The notes beneath the pieces are model-generated. The model had not been told where the DNA came from. It saw only the letters and a program-made list of their open reading frames with translations, and made no database searches. DNA of 64,000 nt from assembly GCF_015767635.1 (NCBI RefSeq), contig NZ_CP065230.1, forward strand, positions 2,976,001 through 3,040,000. The letters are read 5' to 3'. Positions 1 to 8,730 of this stretch are shown here, piece by piece. The translations under genes were made by a program, and so were the position numbers. Source of the stretch: Halomonas sp. A40-4 (GTDB taxonomy: Bacteria > Pseudomonadota > Gammaproteobacteria > Pseudomonadales > Halomonadaceae). Every line of letters begins with the position of its first letter. Position 1 is the first letter of the stretch.

Positions 1-3000
1 ACCTGATCGTCCACACGGCCAAGGAACTCCAGGCTACCGTCGGCAAGTTGGCGCACCCGGTCACCGCTGCGATAGAGCCGCTCCCCCGAATGGAAGGGGC
101 TGGCAACAAAGCATTCCGCCGTTTGCCCCAGCCGGTACAGATACCCTTGCGCCAGCCCTGGCCCGCCTAGGTAGAGCTCACCGGCAACACCCTTCGGCAC
201 CGGATTAAGCCAAGGATCAAGCACATAGGCCTGAGCATTGGCCAGCGGTGTGCCGATCGGCAGTGTGCTGGCAGCTCGATCGGCTATGTCAGCTTGCTGT
301 GTGAGAATACCTACCGTGGTTTCCGTAGGCCCGTAGTGATTAAGCACTTGGCAGGTTGGCTTAAGCTCGGCGATACGTTCCAGTAGCGCCCAGTCGGTCG
401 CTTCGCCGCCCAGAATCAGGCGCTCGTGCGTAAGCACGTCAGCCGGGGTTGCCGCACTCAGCAGTGCCCGCAGGTGGCTGGGCACAATCTTGAGCACATC
501 CACCCGCTGTTCCCGCATATAAGCTGCAAAGGCATCCGGGTCAAAGGCGCACTCGGGAGAAATGAGGTGCAAGGTGCGGCCGGTGCACAAGGCACCAAAC
601 AGCACCGTATGCCCCAGATCCGCCGCTACCGTCGACACCATCGCCATGTTGCGGGCATCCTCTGGTAGCGCCAACGCTTCCAGAACACCCTGTACATAAT
701 TGGCCAGCGCACCGTGACTTACCACTACGCCCTTGGGCTTACCCGTGGAGCCAGAGGTATAGATCACATAGGCCGTCTGCTGGGGATGGATAACTGGTGG
801 TTCGTGCTCTACTGCAACTGGAATATCATCGGCAAACGCCAGTTCCATTACCGGAATGTCATCGCTCCAGTCGCAAGCCATACTGCTCAGCATTAAGCGA
901 GCGCCACTGTCAGCCAGTTGATAGGCCAAACGTTCCATCGGTAGTTGTGGATCCAACGGCACAAACGCCCCGCCCGCTTTGAGTACGGCGAGAATGCCAA
1001 GTACGTATTCACATGAGCGTTCGGCGTGAATGGCAACACGCACTTCAGCGCCTACTCCCTGTGCGGCCAGTGCCTGTGCTATACGCTGGGCTTGAGCGTC
1101 CAGGCCGGCGTAGGTATAGCAGTATTGCCCATCATCTACAGCTGGCTCATCAGCATTAACTGCCACCGCTTTCGACAGCAGAGTGGGGATATCCTGAGCA
1201 AGACATTCGCTTTGGTTGCCTTCCAGCACGGAGATAGGCTCGGGTAGCGCCAGCATCGCCGTATGAGACTGCGGATCAGCGACGACCTGCTCGGCCAGGC
1301 ACCGGAATGCCTGGCAGAAACGCTCGATCGTATTGGCATCGAATAGCTCTGCGGAATAAGCGAATAGACCTGCTATTCCCTCGGACTCATCGCAAAAATC
1401 GAGACTCAGGTCGAAGTGAGCAATGCCTGTGAATACCTGCTCGGCTTGAATCGCCAGGCCAACCACGTGACGCTCCGCCTGCCACCTTTCCTGCTGAGTA
1501 CACTTCACCTGAAATAGTGGATGTACCCCGGGTTGCCGTTCAAGCTGCAGTGCCTCCACCAACTGATCGAAAGGCACCTCTTGATGCAGCTGGGCATCGA
1601 TCAGGGTAGCGTTCACCTCATCTAATAAACGTTCGAAGTTTTTAGTGGGATCAACCTGAGTGCGCAGGACAACGACATTGATAAGGTAACCAATCAAGCC
1701 CTGGAGCTCGGCTTTATGGCGATTGGCAATGGGGGCCCCTACTTTGATATCTGTCTCACTGCTAAAGCGATGCAGTGTCAGCTTTAATAGTGCCAAGATC
1801 ACGGCGTAGAGCGAAACACTTCGTTCACGGGATAAGCTACGTAGCTGCTCGCTCAACTCACGAGGAAGCGTAAAGCGCAGCTGGCCTTCGCTCGGTGCGG
1901 ACAGCGCTTGGCGTGGACGATCCAGCGGCAATGCCAGCGGGGGATGATCCCCGGCGAGGCGTTCGCACCAGTGAGCAAGTTGGCTCTGTCGCTCACTACT
2001 ATGTCTCTCACTGCTATGCTGCTGACGCTGCTGCCAAACCGCATAATCTGCGAACTGTACTGGCAGTGGTGCAAGCTTGACTTCTTGCTGTGTGCACGCA
2101 CCCTCATAAAGTGCGCATAGATCATCGATGAGCACCTGTACTGACCATCCATCGCCAGCAATGTGGTGCTGAACGACGGCTAATACATGGTGCTCTGGGG
2201 ACAAGCGGTAGAGGGCAACGTTTAAGGGAGGCGCATTTTCAAGATCAAAAGGTTGCCTCGCCAGTTCGGAGAGAGCGTCCTGCAGTGCCTGCTCCTGTTC
2301 ATCCGCGGTATCACCGGGTATATCGTCACAGATCAGCTCAGGACTCCAGTCCTGCGCTAGCCGCTGAACAGGTTCTCCCGCCTCACTCAAGGGATAATAT
2401 GTACGTAAAATGTCATGTCGCTGAACCAGGGCCTCTAGCGCTGCATTGAGCGCCGGTAAATCCACCTCCCCCTTGAAGTGCAGTGCCCCCGCCATATTGT
2501 AACCAGCGCTATGGGGATCGAGCTGCCACGTCAGCCATAGGCTGCGCTGTCCTTCCGACAGCGGTATGTCGCCTTGACGCTGATCATCTTCAAGACGGGG
2601 GATGGCCATCCCTCGTTGATCCGATGGTGCCGCCAAACGTGCTTCGATAGCTTTAGCCATGGCAGACAAGCGCGGTTGCTCGAACAGCGCGTGCAGAGAT
2701 AGCTCGACGCCCCAGTGATCACTGATGGCGGCGGCTAGGCGCACCGCCGCCAGAGAATTACCCCCGCTGGAGAAGAAGTGAGCATCTTTTCCCAACGGCT
2801 TTTCCTTGCCGTCCCCCAGCACTTGGCACCAGAGCTTCGCCAACGCCTGCTCCGTTTCGCTCTCTGGTTCCGTGGTAGATGGCGATGACTTTCCTCCGCA
2901 CTCAGCGTCGCCACCGCTGGCAAAATGCCCAAAGGCGTGAATGGCGTAGGCATCCAGGCTACCTGCCTCCCAGCCTTGGCGGCAGGCACTGCGCTGTAGC

Positions 3001-4709
3001 TTGCCGCTGGAGGTCTTGGGGAGGCCACCGGGGTTGAGTAGAAGCGCGACAGAAAGCGGTTCATGGCAAGCATTCCCTACCTCCTCGCTTAGCGCTTCGA
3101 CCAGCGTCTCGACGGGCACCAGCTTCTGCATACCTCGGGAGACCTCAGCCGCCACGCCAATCCCCTCGGTGCCTTCAGGTGTGGTCACGGCAAAGGCCGC
3201 TACGCGTCCTTTGCGCACTGCTTCCACTTCCGCCTCGATAGCGCTCTCGATATCCTGGGGGTAGACGTTATGGCCACGCAGAATGATGAGATCTTTGATG
3301 CGCCCGGCGATATACAGCTGCCCTTCGTGCAGAAAGCCCAGATCACCGGTGCGCAGCCAGCGATCATCGCGAACGTCGTGAGCCTCTGCATCGGTGTGCT
3401 GCCAACTGACCCCATCGCGAGTGACAAAGGTGTTGGCCGTTGCCTCGGGGTTCCGCCAATACCCGTGTGCCACGCTGGGCCCATTGACCCAGATCTCGCC
3501 CACGTCGCCTTCGGGCAGTGAGTGAAACCCTTCGGGATCGACAATATCGATTGTGTGACCCGGCTCCGGCGTGCCGCAGCCCACCAGAGTGTTGCCTTCA
3601 ACGGCTGAAACAGCTTTACCTTCGGCCAGTGACTGTTGAGAAAAAGCCGTACCCACCACGCCCGAACCGCGTGGATTACAGCTGACCAATAACGTCGCTT
3701 CGGCCAGGCCATAGCAGGGGGCTGCGGCATCAGCGGCGAAGCCCGAAGGGCGGAAACGTTCGATAAAGCCAGTGAGGGTTGCGTGTTGCACCGGTTCGGC
3801 GCCTGAGAACGCGACCCGCCAGCTGGATAAATCGAGCGCTTTAACCTGCTCGTCGCGAATACGTTCAAGGCACAGCCGGTAGGCGAAATCGGGGCCGCCG
3901 CTGATGGTGCCCCCATGACGGGAAATTGCCTCCAACCAGCGTATCGGCCGCTGCAAAAAGAAAGTGGGGCTCATCAGTACGGCGGGGATACCGCGATAGA
4001 GGGGCTGCAGCAACCCACCGATCAGGCCCATGTCGTGGTACAGCGGCAGCCAACTGACGAAGACATCGTCAGCGCCAATCGAGAAGCCCGTCTCGATGGC
4101 ACGCTCGTTCGCCATCAGGTTGCCATGACTCACCATGACGCCTTTGGGCGTGGCCGTGGAGCCCGAGGTGTACTGCAAAAAGGCGATATCGTCACGCTGC
4201 GGGCGATGCTCAGCCCAGTACTCAGCGCGGCTCTCATCTACGGCATCCACGGGGATCAATTCGGCGCTACCAACGTCTTTTCCCGCTGAAGCGATCAGCT
4301 CGATAATCGACGAAGAGGTGAGCACACAGGCGGCCTGGCTGTCGTCGGCGATGGCCAGCAGGCGTGCCAGGTGGTGCTGCCTGGCCGATTCCGGCGGGAA
4401 GACCGGCACGGCAATCACCCCGGCATACAGGCAGGCAAAGAACGACACCACGTAGTGCTCGTCGTTATCCAGCAAGATCAAGGCGCGCTCGCCAACCGGA
4501 AACCGCTGCTGGAGCTCGCTGGCCAGGGCGCGGGAACGCCGCTCCAGCGTGGCGTAGTCGAGGATGGTTTCGCCTTGAGCGTTCACGACGACCAGCGCTC
4601 TGTCGCCGGGTCTTTCCCGGGCCAGACGGCTCAAGTGCTCGACATAGCTTATAAAAACATCGTGATGGGCCGGGTGACTGTTCATTGTCTGAGCGTGCCT
4701 TGTAGTCAT
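1..4709 (-). CDS. Siderophore NRPS: FAAL-carrier-C-A(Asp) module (3' part outside window)
   Basis: This is the N-terminal part of a large non-ribosomal peptide synthetase; the frame is open from the ATG at 4709 to position 1. An initial fatty-acyl-AMP-ligase-like adenylation domain has a TSGST core near 4170 and a YHDMGLIG motif. A carrier domain follows with FFSSGGNSL and its phosphopantetheine serine at 2754-2756. Next comes a condensation domain with HHIAGDG near 2150, then an amino-acid adenylation domain with YTSGSTG near 750. Reading the ten-residue code by hand from the A4-A5 region gives D-L-T-K-I-G-H-V-G, two conservative changes from the published Asp code. Inference: it loads a fatty acid and joins it to Asp. 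The start at 4709 has an AGCAGG upstream; 4685 is an alternative. It lies 39 nt after the hydroxylase gene, in the mbtH operon. Confidence 0.93.
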   Translation of the reverse strand, partial: MTTRHAQTMNSHPAHHDVFISYVEHLSRLARERPGDRALVVVNAQGETILDYATLERRSRALASELQQRFPVGERALILLDNDEHYVVSFFACLYAGVIAVPVFPPESARQHHLARLLAIADDSQAACVLTSSSIIELIASAGKDVGSAELIPVDAVDESRAEYWAEHRPQRDDIAFLQYTSGSTATPKGVMVSHGNLMANERAIETGFSIGADDVFVSWLPLYHDMGLIGGLLQPLYRGIPAVLMSPTFFLQRPIRWLEAISRHGGTISGGPDFAYRLCLERIRDEQVKALDLSSWRVAFSGAEPVQHATLTGFIERFRPSGFAADAAAPCYGLAEATLLVSCNPRGSGVVGTAFSQQSLAEGKAVSAVEGNTLVGCGTPEPGHTIDIVDPEGFHSLPEGDVGEIWVNGPSVAHGYWRNPEATANTFVTRDGVSWQHTDAEAHDVRDDRWLRTGDLGFLHEGQLYIAGRIKDLIILRGHNVYPQDIESAIEAEVEAVRKGRVAAFAVTTPEGTEGIGVAAEVSRGMQKLVPVETLVEALSEEVGNACHEPLSVALLLNPGGLPKTSSGKLQRSACRQGWEAGSLDAYAIHAFGHFASGGDAECGGKSSPSTTEPESETEQALAKLWCQVLGDGKEKPLGKDAHFFSSGGNSLAAVRLAAAISDHWGVELSLHALFEQPRLSAMAKAIEARLAAPSDQRGMAIPRLEDDQRQGDIPLSEGQRSLWLTWQLDPHSAGYNMAGALHFKGEVDLPALNAALEALVQRHDILRTYYPLSEAGEPVQRLAQDWSPELICDDIPGDTADEQEQALQDALSELARQPFDLENAPPLNVALYRLSPEHHVLAVVQHHIAGDGWSVQVLIDDLCALYEGACTQQEVKLAPLPVQFADYAVWQQRQQHSSERHSSERQSQLAHWCERLAGDHPPLALPLDRPRQALSAPSEGQLRFTLPRELSEQLRSLSRERSVSLYAVILALLKLTLHRFSSETDIKVGAPIANRHKAELQGLIGYLINVVVLRTQVDPTKNFERLLDEVNATLIDAQLHQEVPFDQLVEALQLERQPGVHPLFQVKCTQQERWQAERHVVGLAIQAEQVFTGIAHFDLSLDFCDESEGIAGLFAYSAELFDANTIERFCQAFRCLAEQVVADPQSHTAMLALPEPISVLEGNQSECLAQDIPTLLSKAVAVNADEPAVDDGQYCYTYAGLDAQAQRIAQALAAQGVGAEVRVAIHAERSCEYVLGILAVLKAGGAFVPLDPQLPMERLAYQLADSGARLMLSSMACDWSDDIPVMELAFADDIPVAVEHEPPVIHPQQTAYVIYTSGSTGKPKGVVVSHGALANYVQGVLEALALPEDARNMAMVSTVAADLGHTVLFGALCTGRTLHLISPECAFDPDAFAAYMREQRVDVLKIVPSHLRALLSAATPADVLTHERLILGGEATDWALLERIAELKPTCQVLNHYGPTETTVGILTQQADIADRAASTLPIGTPLANAQAYVLDPWLNPVPKGVAGELYLGGPGLAQGYLYRLGQTAECFVASPFHSGERLYRSGDRVRQLADGSLEFLGRVDDQ

Positions 4710-4748
4710 GGGTATACCTGCTGGAATTCCTGGCCGAGGGATGAGGCG

Positions 4749-5756
4749 TTATGGTCGGTCGCTGGAGAGGTTGCCGTGGCCTTCCGCCATGGCGACAACG
4801 ACTTTGCGTGGCCCTTTAAACGGCGTTCGCGCGTGGGCGACCAGCATGTTGTCGAGCATCAGCACGTCACCGGCCTGCCAGGGGAACATCACCGTTTCGT
4901 CGGCCAGCACATCGCGAACCTCGTCGAAAATGGCGTCGTCGATGGGGCTGCCATCGGCAAAGAAGACGTTGCGGGGCATGTCTTCGGGGTCGAGCATCTC
5001 TTCCAGCGACTCGCGTACCTCTGGCTGCAGGTTGGAGACATGGAAAAGATGGCCCTGGTTGAACCACACCCGCTCACCGGTGACCGGATGGGTCTCTATG
5101 CTTTGGCACAGTTGGGTGGTACGCAGGTCGCCATCGGGCTTCCACTCACAGCGAATACCCGCTCGGTGGCAGAATGCCTCCACCTCGGCACGGTCTTCGG
5201 TGTTGAAGACCTGTTGCCAAGGCATGTCGAAATCGCCGTAGTTGCGCACGTAGAGAATGCCGGGTTCGAAGCGCTCACGAATCTCTACCGGCATGCGACG
5301 GTAAATCGCGCGGCTATCGGCGATCGGCGTCTCTCCCCCTTCAGGGGCGGCGGTGACGCAGTGGAACCAGATTTTCATCGGCCACTCGCGGGTATAAGCC
5401 TGCTCATTGTGGAGGGGAATATGTTGATGGGCGGGGTATTCGGTCGAGGTATAAATACCCGATGACACTGCTGAACGCGGTGTTGAGGCGAACTCATAAC
5501 TCAGCAGCGGATGACCAAAGGCGGCGGCAAACTGCTGAAAATCGTCCACGGTGGGCACATCAAAGCCTCTTAGCAGCACGCCGCCAACTCGGGTCACCAG
5601 GGATTCAATATCCCCACGCAACTCGCCAAAGGCTTCCAGCAGCGGCTGCCCCGGGTAGGCGGGAGAAATCATGATGGGCAGCTCCGAGTCAGCAGGCCCC
5701 TGACGTTCGGGTATGGCGTTGGTGGGTTGCGTTGCGGTTGCGCTTTGATTATCCAT
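4749..5756 (-). CDS. TauD/TfdA-family (SyrP-like) non-haem Fe(II)/2-oxoglutarate hydroxylase
   Basis: This 335-residue protein belongs to the TauD/TfdA dioxygenase superfamily. The iron ligands are visible as H116-N-E118 and the distal H308, and R317 is placed to bind 2-oxoglutarate. Relatives inside siderophore and syringomycin clusters (SyrP and the siderophore aspartate beta-hydroxylases) hydroxylate Asp held on an NRPS carrier. The adjacent NRPS A domain has an Asp-like code, so beta-hydroxyaspartate formation is the likely job. That assignment is inferred from family and context. The ATG at 5756 is chosen because AGGAG stands seven bases upstream; the open frame itself extends further 5'. 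The start overlaps the end of the phosphopantetheinyl transferase gene by 8 nt, so the two are probably translationally coupled. Confidence 0.88.
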   Translation of the reverse strand: MDNQSATATQPTNAIPERQGPADSELPIMISPAYPGQPLLEAFGELRGDIESLVTRVGGVLLRGFDVPTVDDFQQFAAAFGHPLLSYEFASTPRSAVSSGIYTSTEYPAHQHIPLHNEQAYTREWPMKIWFHCVTAAPEGGETPIADSRAIYRRMPVEIRERFEPGILYVRNYGDFDMPWQQVFNTEDRAEVEAFCHRAGIRCEWKPDGDLRTTQLCQSIETHPVTGERVWFNQGHLFHVSNLQPEVRESLEEMLDPEDMPRNVFFADGSPIDDAIFDEVRDVLADETVMFPWQAGDVLMLDNMLVAHARTPFKGPRKVVVAMAEGHGNLSSDRP

Positions 5757-6477
5757 GATGGATCTCCTGAAAAGTCGTTGAGTCGCGTTGGCCCTGTGCG
5801 CCATGGGCATAGCAGGTACAGCCCGCGTCGAGATAGCCCAGAGCGGCGGCATAGCCACTCGGCGCTGACAGCGGCCATGCTTGCAAAGAGGATGAAATGG
5901 GGAGCGAGTGCTCAAGGTGATAGGTGCCTGATGGCCCAGGAGCGGGCATAACCGAGAGCGCCTGCAAATGCTCTGCAATGCCCAGGCCCAGGGCTTTGAG
6001 CACCGCCTCTTTAACCACCCAGCGCTCCATGAAGGGCAGTGCGTGGTCGAGCTGCTCGCTCGGCGATAGCACCAGCTCGCTCAGCGGTGCAAGTTCGGCC
6101 TCCGACCGGCAGCGCTCAATATCGACCCCCACCGCGCCGCCGGGAGCAAGCGCGATCAGAGCGACATGGCCAGAGTGGGAAATATTGAAGGCCGGCCCAT
6201 TAGCGCTTTTCAGGCGTGGCTTGCCGAAGGTGTTGTGGGTAAACATCAGCTTTTCTGGCGCTATACCAGTGTGCACTGATAGCAGTCGCCGCAGGGCTGC
6301 ACGTGTCGCCACGGCGCGGACGACATCGGGGTGACGGCGAAGCCGCTGGGCGCGCTGCCACTCGGCCTGGCTCAGCAGCCGCTCGTCGTCGACGGCCACC
6401 GGGGCGTCCAAGTCAAGCGCCAAGCGCCAGACTTCAAGGCCCTCAGGGGTGCCTTCAGCTAACCGCAGGCGCTGCAT
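5749..6477 (-). CDS. 4'-phosphopantetheinyl transferase, Sfp-type
   Basis: This 242-residue protein resembles Sfp/EntD-type phosphopantetheinyl transferases, which move phosphopantetheine from CoA onto carrier-domain serines. The magnesium-binding signature VGVDIE and the downstream WVVKEAVLKALG helix are both present. An N-terminal region with the typical RxxR-rich CoA-binding segment precedes them. The start at 6477 follows an AGGAGG box; a TTG at 6492 is open but less likely. The gene overlaps the thioesterase gene upstream by 23 nt and the hydroxylase gene downstream by 8 nt. Its natural substrate should be the carrier domain of the neighbouring NRPS (inferred). It is encoded inside the operon, so activation capacity would rise together with the synthetase. 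Confidence 0.93.
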   Translation of the reverse strand: MQRLRLAEGTPEGLEVWRLALDLDAPVAVDDERLLSQAEWQRAQRLRRHPDVVRAVATRAALRRLLSVHTGIAPEKLMFTHNTFGKPRLKSANGPAFNISHSGHVALIALAPGGAVGVDIERCRSEAELAPLSELVLSPSEQLDHALPFMERWVVKEAVLKALGLGIAEHLQALSVMPAPGPSGTYHLEHSLPISSSLQAWPLSAPSGYAAALGYLDAGCTCYAHGAQGQRDSTTFQEIHHG

Positions 6478-7195
6478 GGGGCACCTCCTCAAGCCGTCGG
6501 GTCAGCGCGCGTTCGATGGTCGCCAGCACCTGGGCCTGCTGCTGACGAATAAAGAAGTGACCGCCGTCAAACCAGTTCAACGCGAACGCCCCACCCGCTT
6601 CCCGCTGCCACGCGTCCAGGCGTTCGCTTTCGATATCGTCATCGCGACCAGCGAGTACCTGTAGGGGGTAAGCAAGCGTCGCACCGCCGCGATAGCGGAA
6701 ACTGCGGCAGAGACGATAGTCCGCCGCCAACACATCGAGCGTAAGACGCAGCAGTTCAGGGCTTTCGAACACTTCTTGCGGTGTGCCACCCTGCTGGCGA
6801 AGATCCGCGATCAGGGCTTTGTCGTTCTCAAGGCCCGCCAAGCGGTCTGGGTCGCGCATTGAGGGCGCCGGGCTGCCCGAGGCGAACAGTATCCGCGGCT
6901 GAGGGCGCCCCACATCGCGCAAGCGAGCGGCCATGCCATAGGCCAGCAACGCCCCCATGCTGTGGCCGAATAGGGCAAAGTCGCCGCGCATCCGCGTTGC
7001 CTGCTCTTCGCACAGCCGCACGACCTGGGTCTCGAAGTCATCGATGAGCGGCTCACCCAGGCGCTCGCCACGCCCCGGCAGCTCAATGGGATAGACCTCG
7101 ATCCAGGCGGGCAACTGATGCTTCCAGCGCAGATACATGGTGGCGCTGGCCCCGGCACAGGGCAGGCAGAGCAGTCTCAAGCGCTTAACCGGCAT
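6455..7195 (-). CDS. Type II (editing) thioesterase of the siderophore NRPS
   Basis: This 246-residue alpha/beta hydrolase matches the type II thioesterases found in NRPS operons. The nucleophile elbow GHSMG carries S79, the acid is in the RDDD segment near 185, and the histidine is H213 in GGHFF. Such enzymes remove stalled or wrongly loaded acyl groups from carrier domains. An internal release domain would instead be expected at the C-terminal end of the NRPS, outside this window. The gene begins with ATG at 7195, overlapping the mbtH stop by 11 nt, and overlaps the transferase gene downstream by 23 nt. This tight packing supports a single transcript beginning before mbtH. Confidence 0.92.
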   Translation of the reverse strand: MPVKRLRLLCLPCAGASATMYLRWKHQLPAWIEVYPIELPGRGERLGEPLIDDFETQVVRLCEEQATRMRGDFALFGHSMGALLAYGMAARLRDVGRPQPRILFASGSPAPSMRDPDRLAGLENDKALIADLRQQGGTPQEVFESPELLRLTLDVLAADYRLCRSFRYRGGATLAYPLQVLAGRDDDIESERLDAWQREAGGAFALNWFDGGHFFIRQQQAQVLATIERALTRRLEEVPHAAPAVS

Positions 7196-7430
7196 TCACC
7201 TGCTCCGCCTCGCTGTTGGCCTGTTCATCCATCCACTGACGCAGCGACAAGGGCCGCATATCGGTCCAGGTCTTTTCCACGTAGTCGAGGCAGGTTGGCT
7301 TATCGCCGAGCACCCCAGTGTCGGTCCATCCAGGGGGAATCGCCTTCCACTCGGGCCAGAGGGAGTACTGCTCTTCGTGGTTGACCAATACGCGGAAGAC
7401 AGCATCTTCACGATCAAAACAGCTTGTCAT
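7185..7430 (-). CDS. mbtH: MbtH-like protein, first gene of the siderophore operon
   Basis: This small 81-residue protein has the MbtH family hallmarks: [10 protein letters not shown] near residue 17, PPGW, and the C-terminal [14 protein letters not shown]. MbtH-like proteins bind NRPS adenylation domains and are often needed for their solubility or activity. The start at 7430 has GAGG upstream; the open frame extends 15 codons further but lacks a better start. It is the promoter-proximal gene of the run mbtH, thioesterase, transferase, hydroxylase, NRPS. A PvdS-type promoter sequence lies about 66 nt upstream, with a Fur-like box between it and the gene. The likely partner is the Asp-type A domain of the NRPS encoded downstream (inferred). 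Confidence 0.95.
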   Translation of the reverse strand: MTSCFDREDAVFRVLVNHEEQYSLWPEWKAIPPGWTDTGVLGDKPTCLDYVEKTWTDMRPLSLRQWMDEQANSEAEQVNAG

Positions 7431-7471
7431 GGGGCTAACCTCACCGTTGCCTAAGGAATGAGAAATAAAAC

Positions 7472-7490
7472 GCAATTGCTTCTCATTACA
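7472..7490 (-). promoter_or_regulatory. Fur-like box upstream of mbtH
   Basis: Read on the minus strand, 12 of 19 positions match the classical Fur box (GATAATGATAATCATTATC). It covers the expected transcription start of the neighbouring PvdS-type promoter. Direct Fur control on top of sigma control is an inference. Confidence 0.45.
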
Positions 7491-7495
7491 TAATG

Positions 7496-7519
7496 ACGAG
7501 TGAGGTACCAGAAAATTTA
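7496..7519 (-). promoter_or_regulatory. PvdS-type iron-starvation promoter (TAAAT-N16-CGT)
   Basis: On the minus strand TAAAT (7519-7515) is followed by exactly 16 bases and then CGT (7498-7496). This is the iron-starvation box recognised by PvdS in Pseudomonas (TAAAT-N16/17-CGT). It faces mbtH, whose start codon is about 66 nt downstream, and a PvdS-like sigma factor is encoded 500 bp away. Confidence 0.75.
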
Positions 7520-7659
7520 ACGGGAAAGAAAATCAATTAGTCTGGGACCAGCAGCCTGTCGGACTTAAGGCTGTCCGGGTGCGCACAAGGCGCTAAACCG
7601 TCCTAGAGGGAGGAGTAGGCATGGAAAAGGAAACAGGAAGGAGAGAAAACCACCGTTTG

Positions 7660-7866
7660 TCAGCGACGCTCATCACTGCGCGGGACCATCCCCGTCAGCA
7701 ACCATAGCTGTTCGGCTTCACGGAATACCCGGCGATGCTGGGAAGACGCCGCTAGCCATGCATGGAGCGCCTCGCGATCCGCATCACTCAACGTTTCTTC
7801 ATGCTCGCGCATCAGCCAGTCCAGGGCTGTTTGCCACACGGCTTCATCGCCGCTGTCGTTATTCAT
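7660..7866 (-). CDS. Stand-alone FecR N-terminal (DUF4880-like) domain protein
   Basis: This 68-residue protein resembles only the N-terminal cytoplasmic domain of FecR-type anti-sigma regulators. The family pattern of an acidic helix, a DREALHAWLAAS-type segment and a HRRVFREAEQLW helix is visible. The transmembrane helix and periplasmic signalling domain of a normal FecR (about 320 residues) are absent, and the frame ends at a clean stop. In FecR proteins this N-terminal piece contacts the cognate ECF sigma factor. Placed directly after a PvdS-like sigma gene and transcribed in the same direction, it could act as a soluble sigma partner, or it could be the leftover of a deleted FecR. The Shine-Dalgarno sequence is weak. 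Confidence 0.75.
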   Translation of the reverse strand: MNNDSGDEAVWQTALDWLMREHEETLSDADREALHAWLAASSQHRRVFREAEQLWLLTGMVPRSDERR

Positions 7867-7997
7867 CGTTACCGTCTAGCCTCACTACTGCTGCCCGATC
7901 AATCATTGGACCGGAAAGCGCCTGCTACTAACAACGCTTTCACTATGTGCTGACAGTGTAACAAAGCGACAACAAAAGCGGCACAGCGAACGTCTGC

Positions 7998-8525
7998 TTA
8001 TCTGCCTGGCAACGACGTGCCTCGCAGTGACTGACGGCAATAAGTTAGCGCATCACGAATCATGAAGTTGACTGACGTGGTGGAAACCCCCAGCAACTGA
8101 GCCACTTCCCGTTGCGTATGGCTTCCCGAACGGTAGAGTTCAAAGGCGCGCCGCGTTCGCTCGGGCAGCTCATCCAGTGCGTCCACCACCTGGGCCAGAG
8201 ACTGGCGATCAATGGCAATCACTTCGGGGGAGTGTGAGGCGCAGGAAGCGTTATCTCCCTCCTCCTCTTTTGCGAACAGCGTTGACTCAAAGGCCGAGCG
8301 GCGGCAGCGGTCAATGGCAAGGTTGCGCACCACAAGCGACACGTAGGATATGGGCTGCTTCATCTCAAACAGCGTGGTGGCCTCTGAAATTTTCAGGTAG
8401 GCATCCTGCAATACATCATCGGCTTGATCGGTATTGCCCAGGACCCTTGCAGCGACACAGCGGAGCCGGGGGCGCTGATTGACGAAAATATCCTCTAATT
8501 CAGCGCTCCAGGGGTGGACATCCAT
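7998..8525 (-). CDS. PvdS-like iron-starvation ECF sigma factor
   Basis: This 175-residue ECF sigma factor shows region 2 (ADDVLQDAYLKI, VVRNLAIDRCRR) and region 4 (ELPERTRRAFELYRSG, then a helix-turn-helix with VNFMIRDALTYCR). That last segment is very close to the C-terminus of Pseudomonas PvdS as I recall it, so I place it with PvdS/PbrA-type sigma factors rather than FecI. These direct siderophore synthesis genes from iron-starvation boxes, and one such box lies before mbtH. The start at 8525 is preceded by GGAGG; an upstream ATG-containing extension is ignored for lack of a site. A Fur-like box at 8565-8583 suggests iron-repressed expression. Confidence 0.9.
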   Translation of the reverse strand: MDVHPWSAELEDIFVNQRPRLRCVAARVLGNTDQADDVLQDAYLKISEATTLFEMKQPISYVSLVVRNLAIDRCRRSAFESTLFAKEEEGDNASCASHSPEVIAIDRQSLAQVVDALDELPERTRRAFELYRSGSHTQREVAQLLGVSTTSVNFMIRDALTYCRQSLRGTSLPGR

Positions 8526-8564
8526 AGCTCGGCCTCCTGCCTTGATTGACACTACGGAATAAAT

Positions 8565-8583
8565 GGCAATAGTTATTATTTGC
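8565..8583 (-). promoter_or_regulatory. Fur-like box upstream of the PvdS-like sigma gene
   Basis: The minus-strand reading matches 12 of 19 positions of the Fur consensus. It lies 40-58 nt before the sigma factor start codon, where repression of the promoter would be effective. In Pseudomonas, pvdS is directly Fur-repressed, which fits. Confidence 0.55.
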
Positions 8584-8730
8584 GTTAAATGGCAGTAAGT
8601 CAATCGGTGAGACCAATCTGAATCAACCCGAGGCAGGTGTCTGTCACCGGCGCGTCATGGATAGCGGGTTATCGTGAAGCTACCATGCGCTCAGCAAGGC
8701 GCATCAGTCGCTCTGCCCAGGGGAATAACG

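Noticed and set aside
4371..5465. A 364-codon open frame on the plus strand across the NRPS/hydroxylase border
   Set aside because: It is complementary to two well-supported genes and has no known motif.
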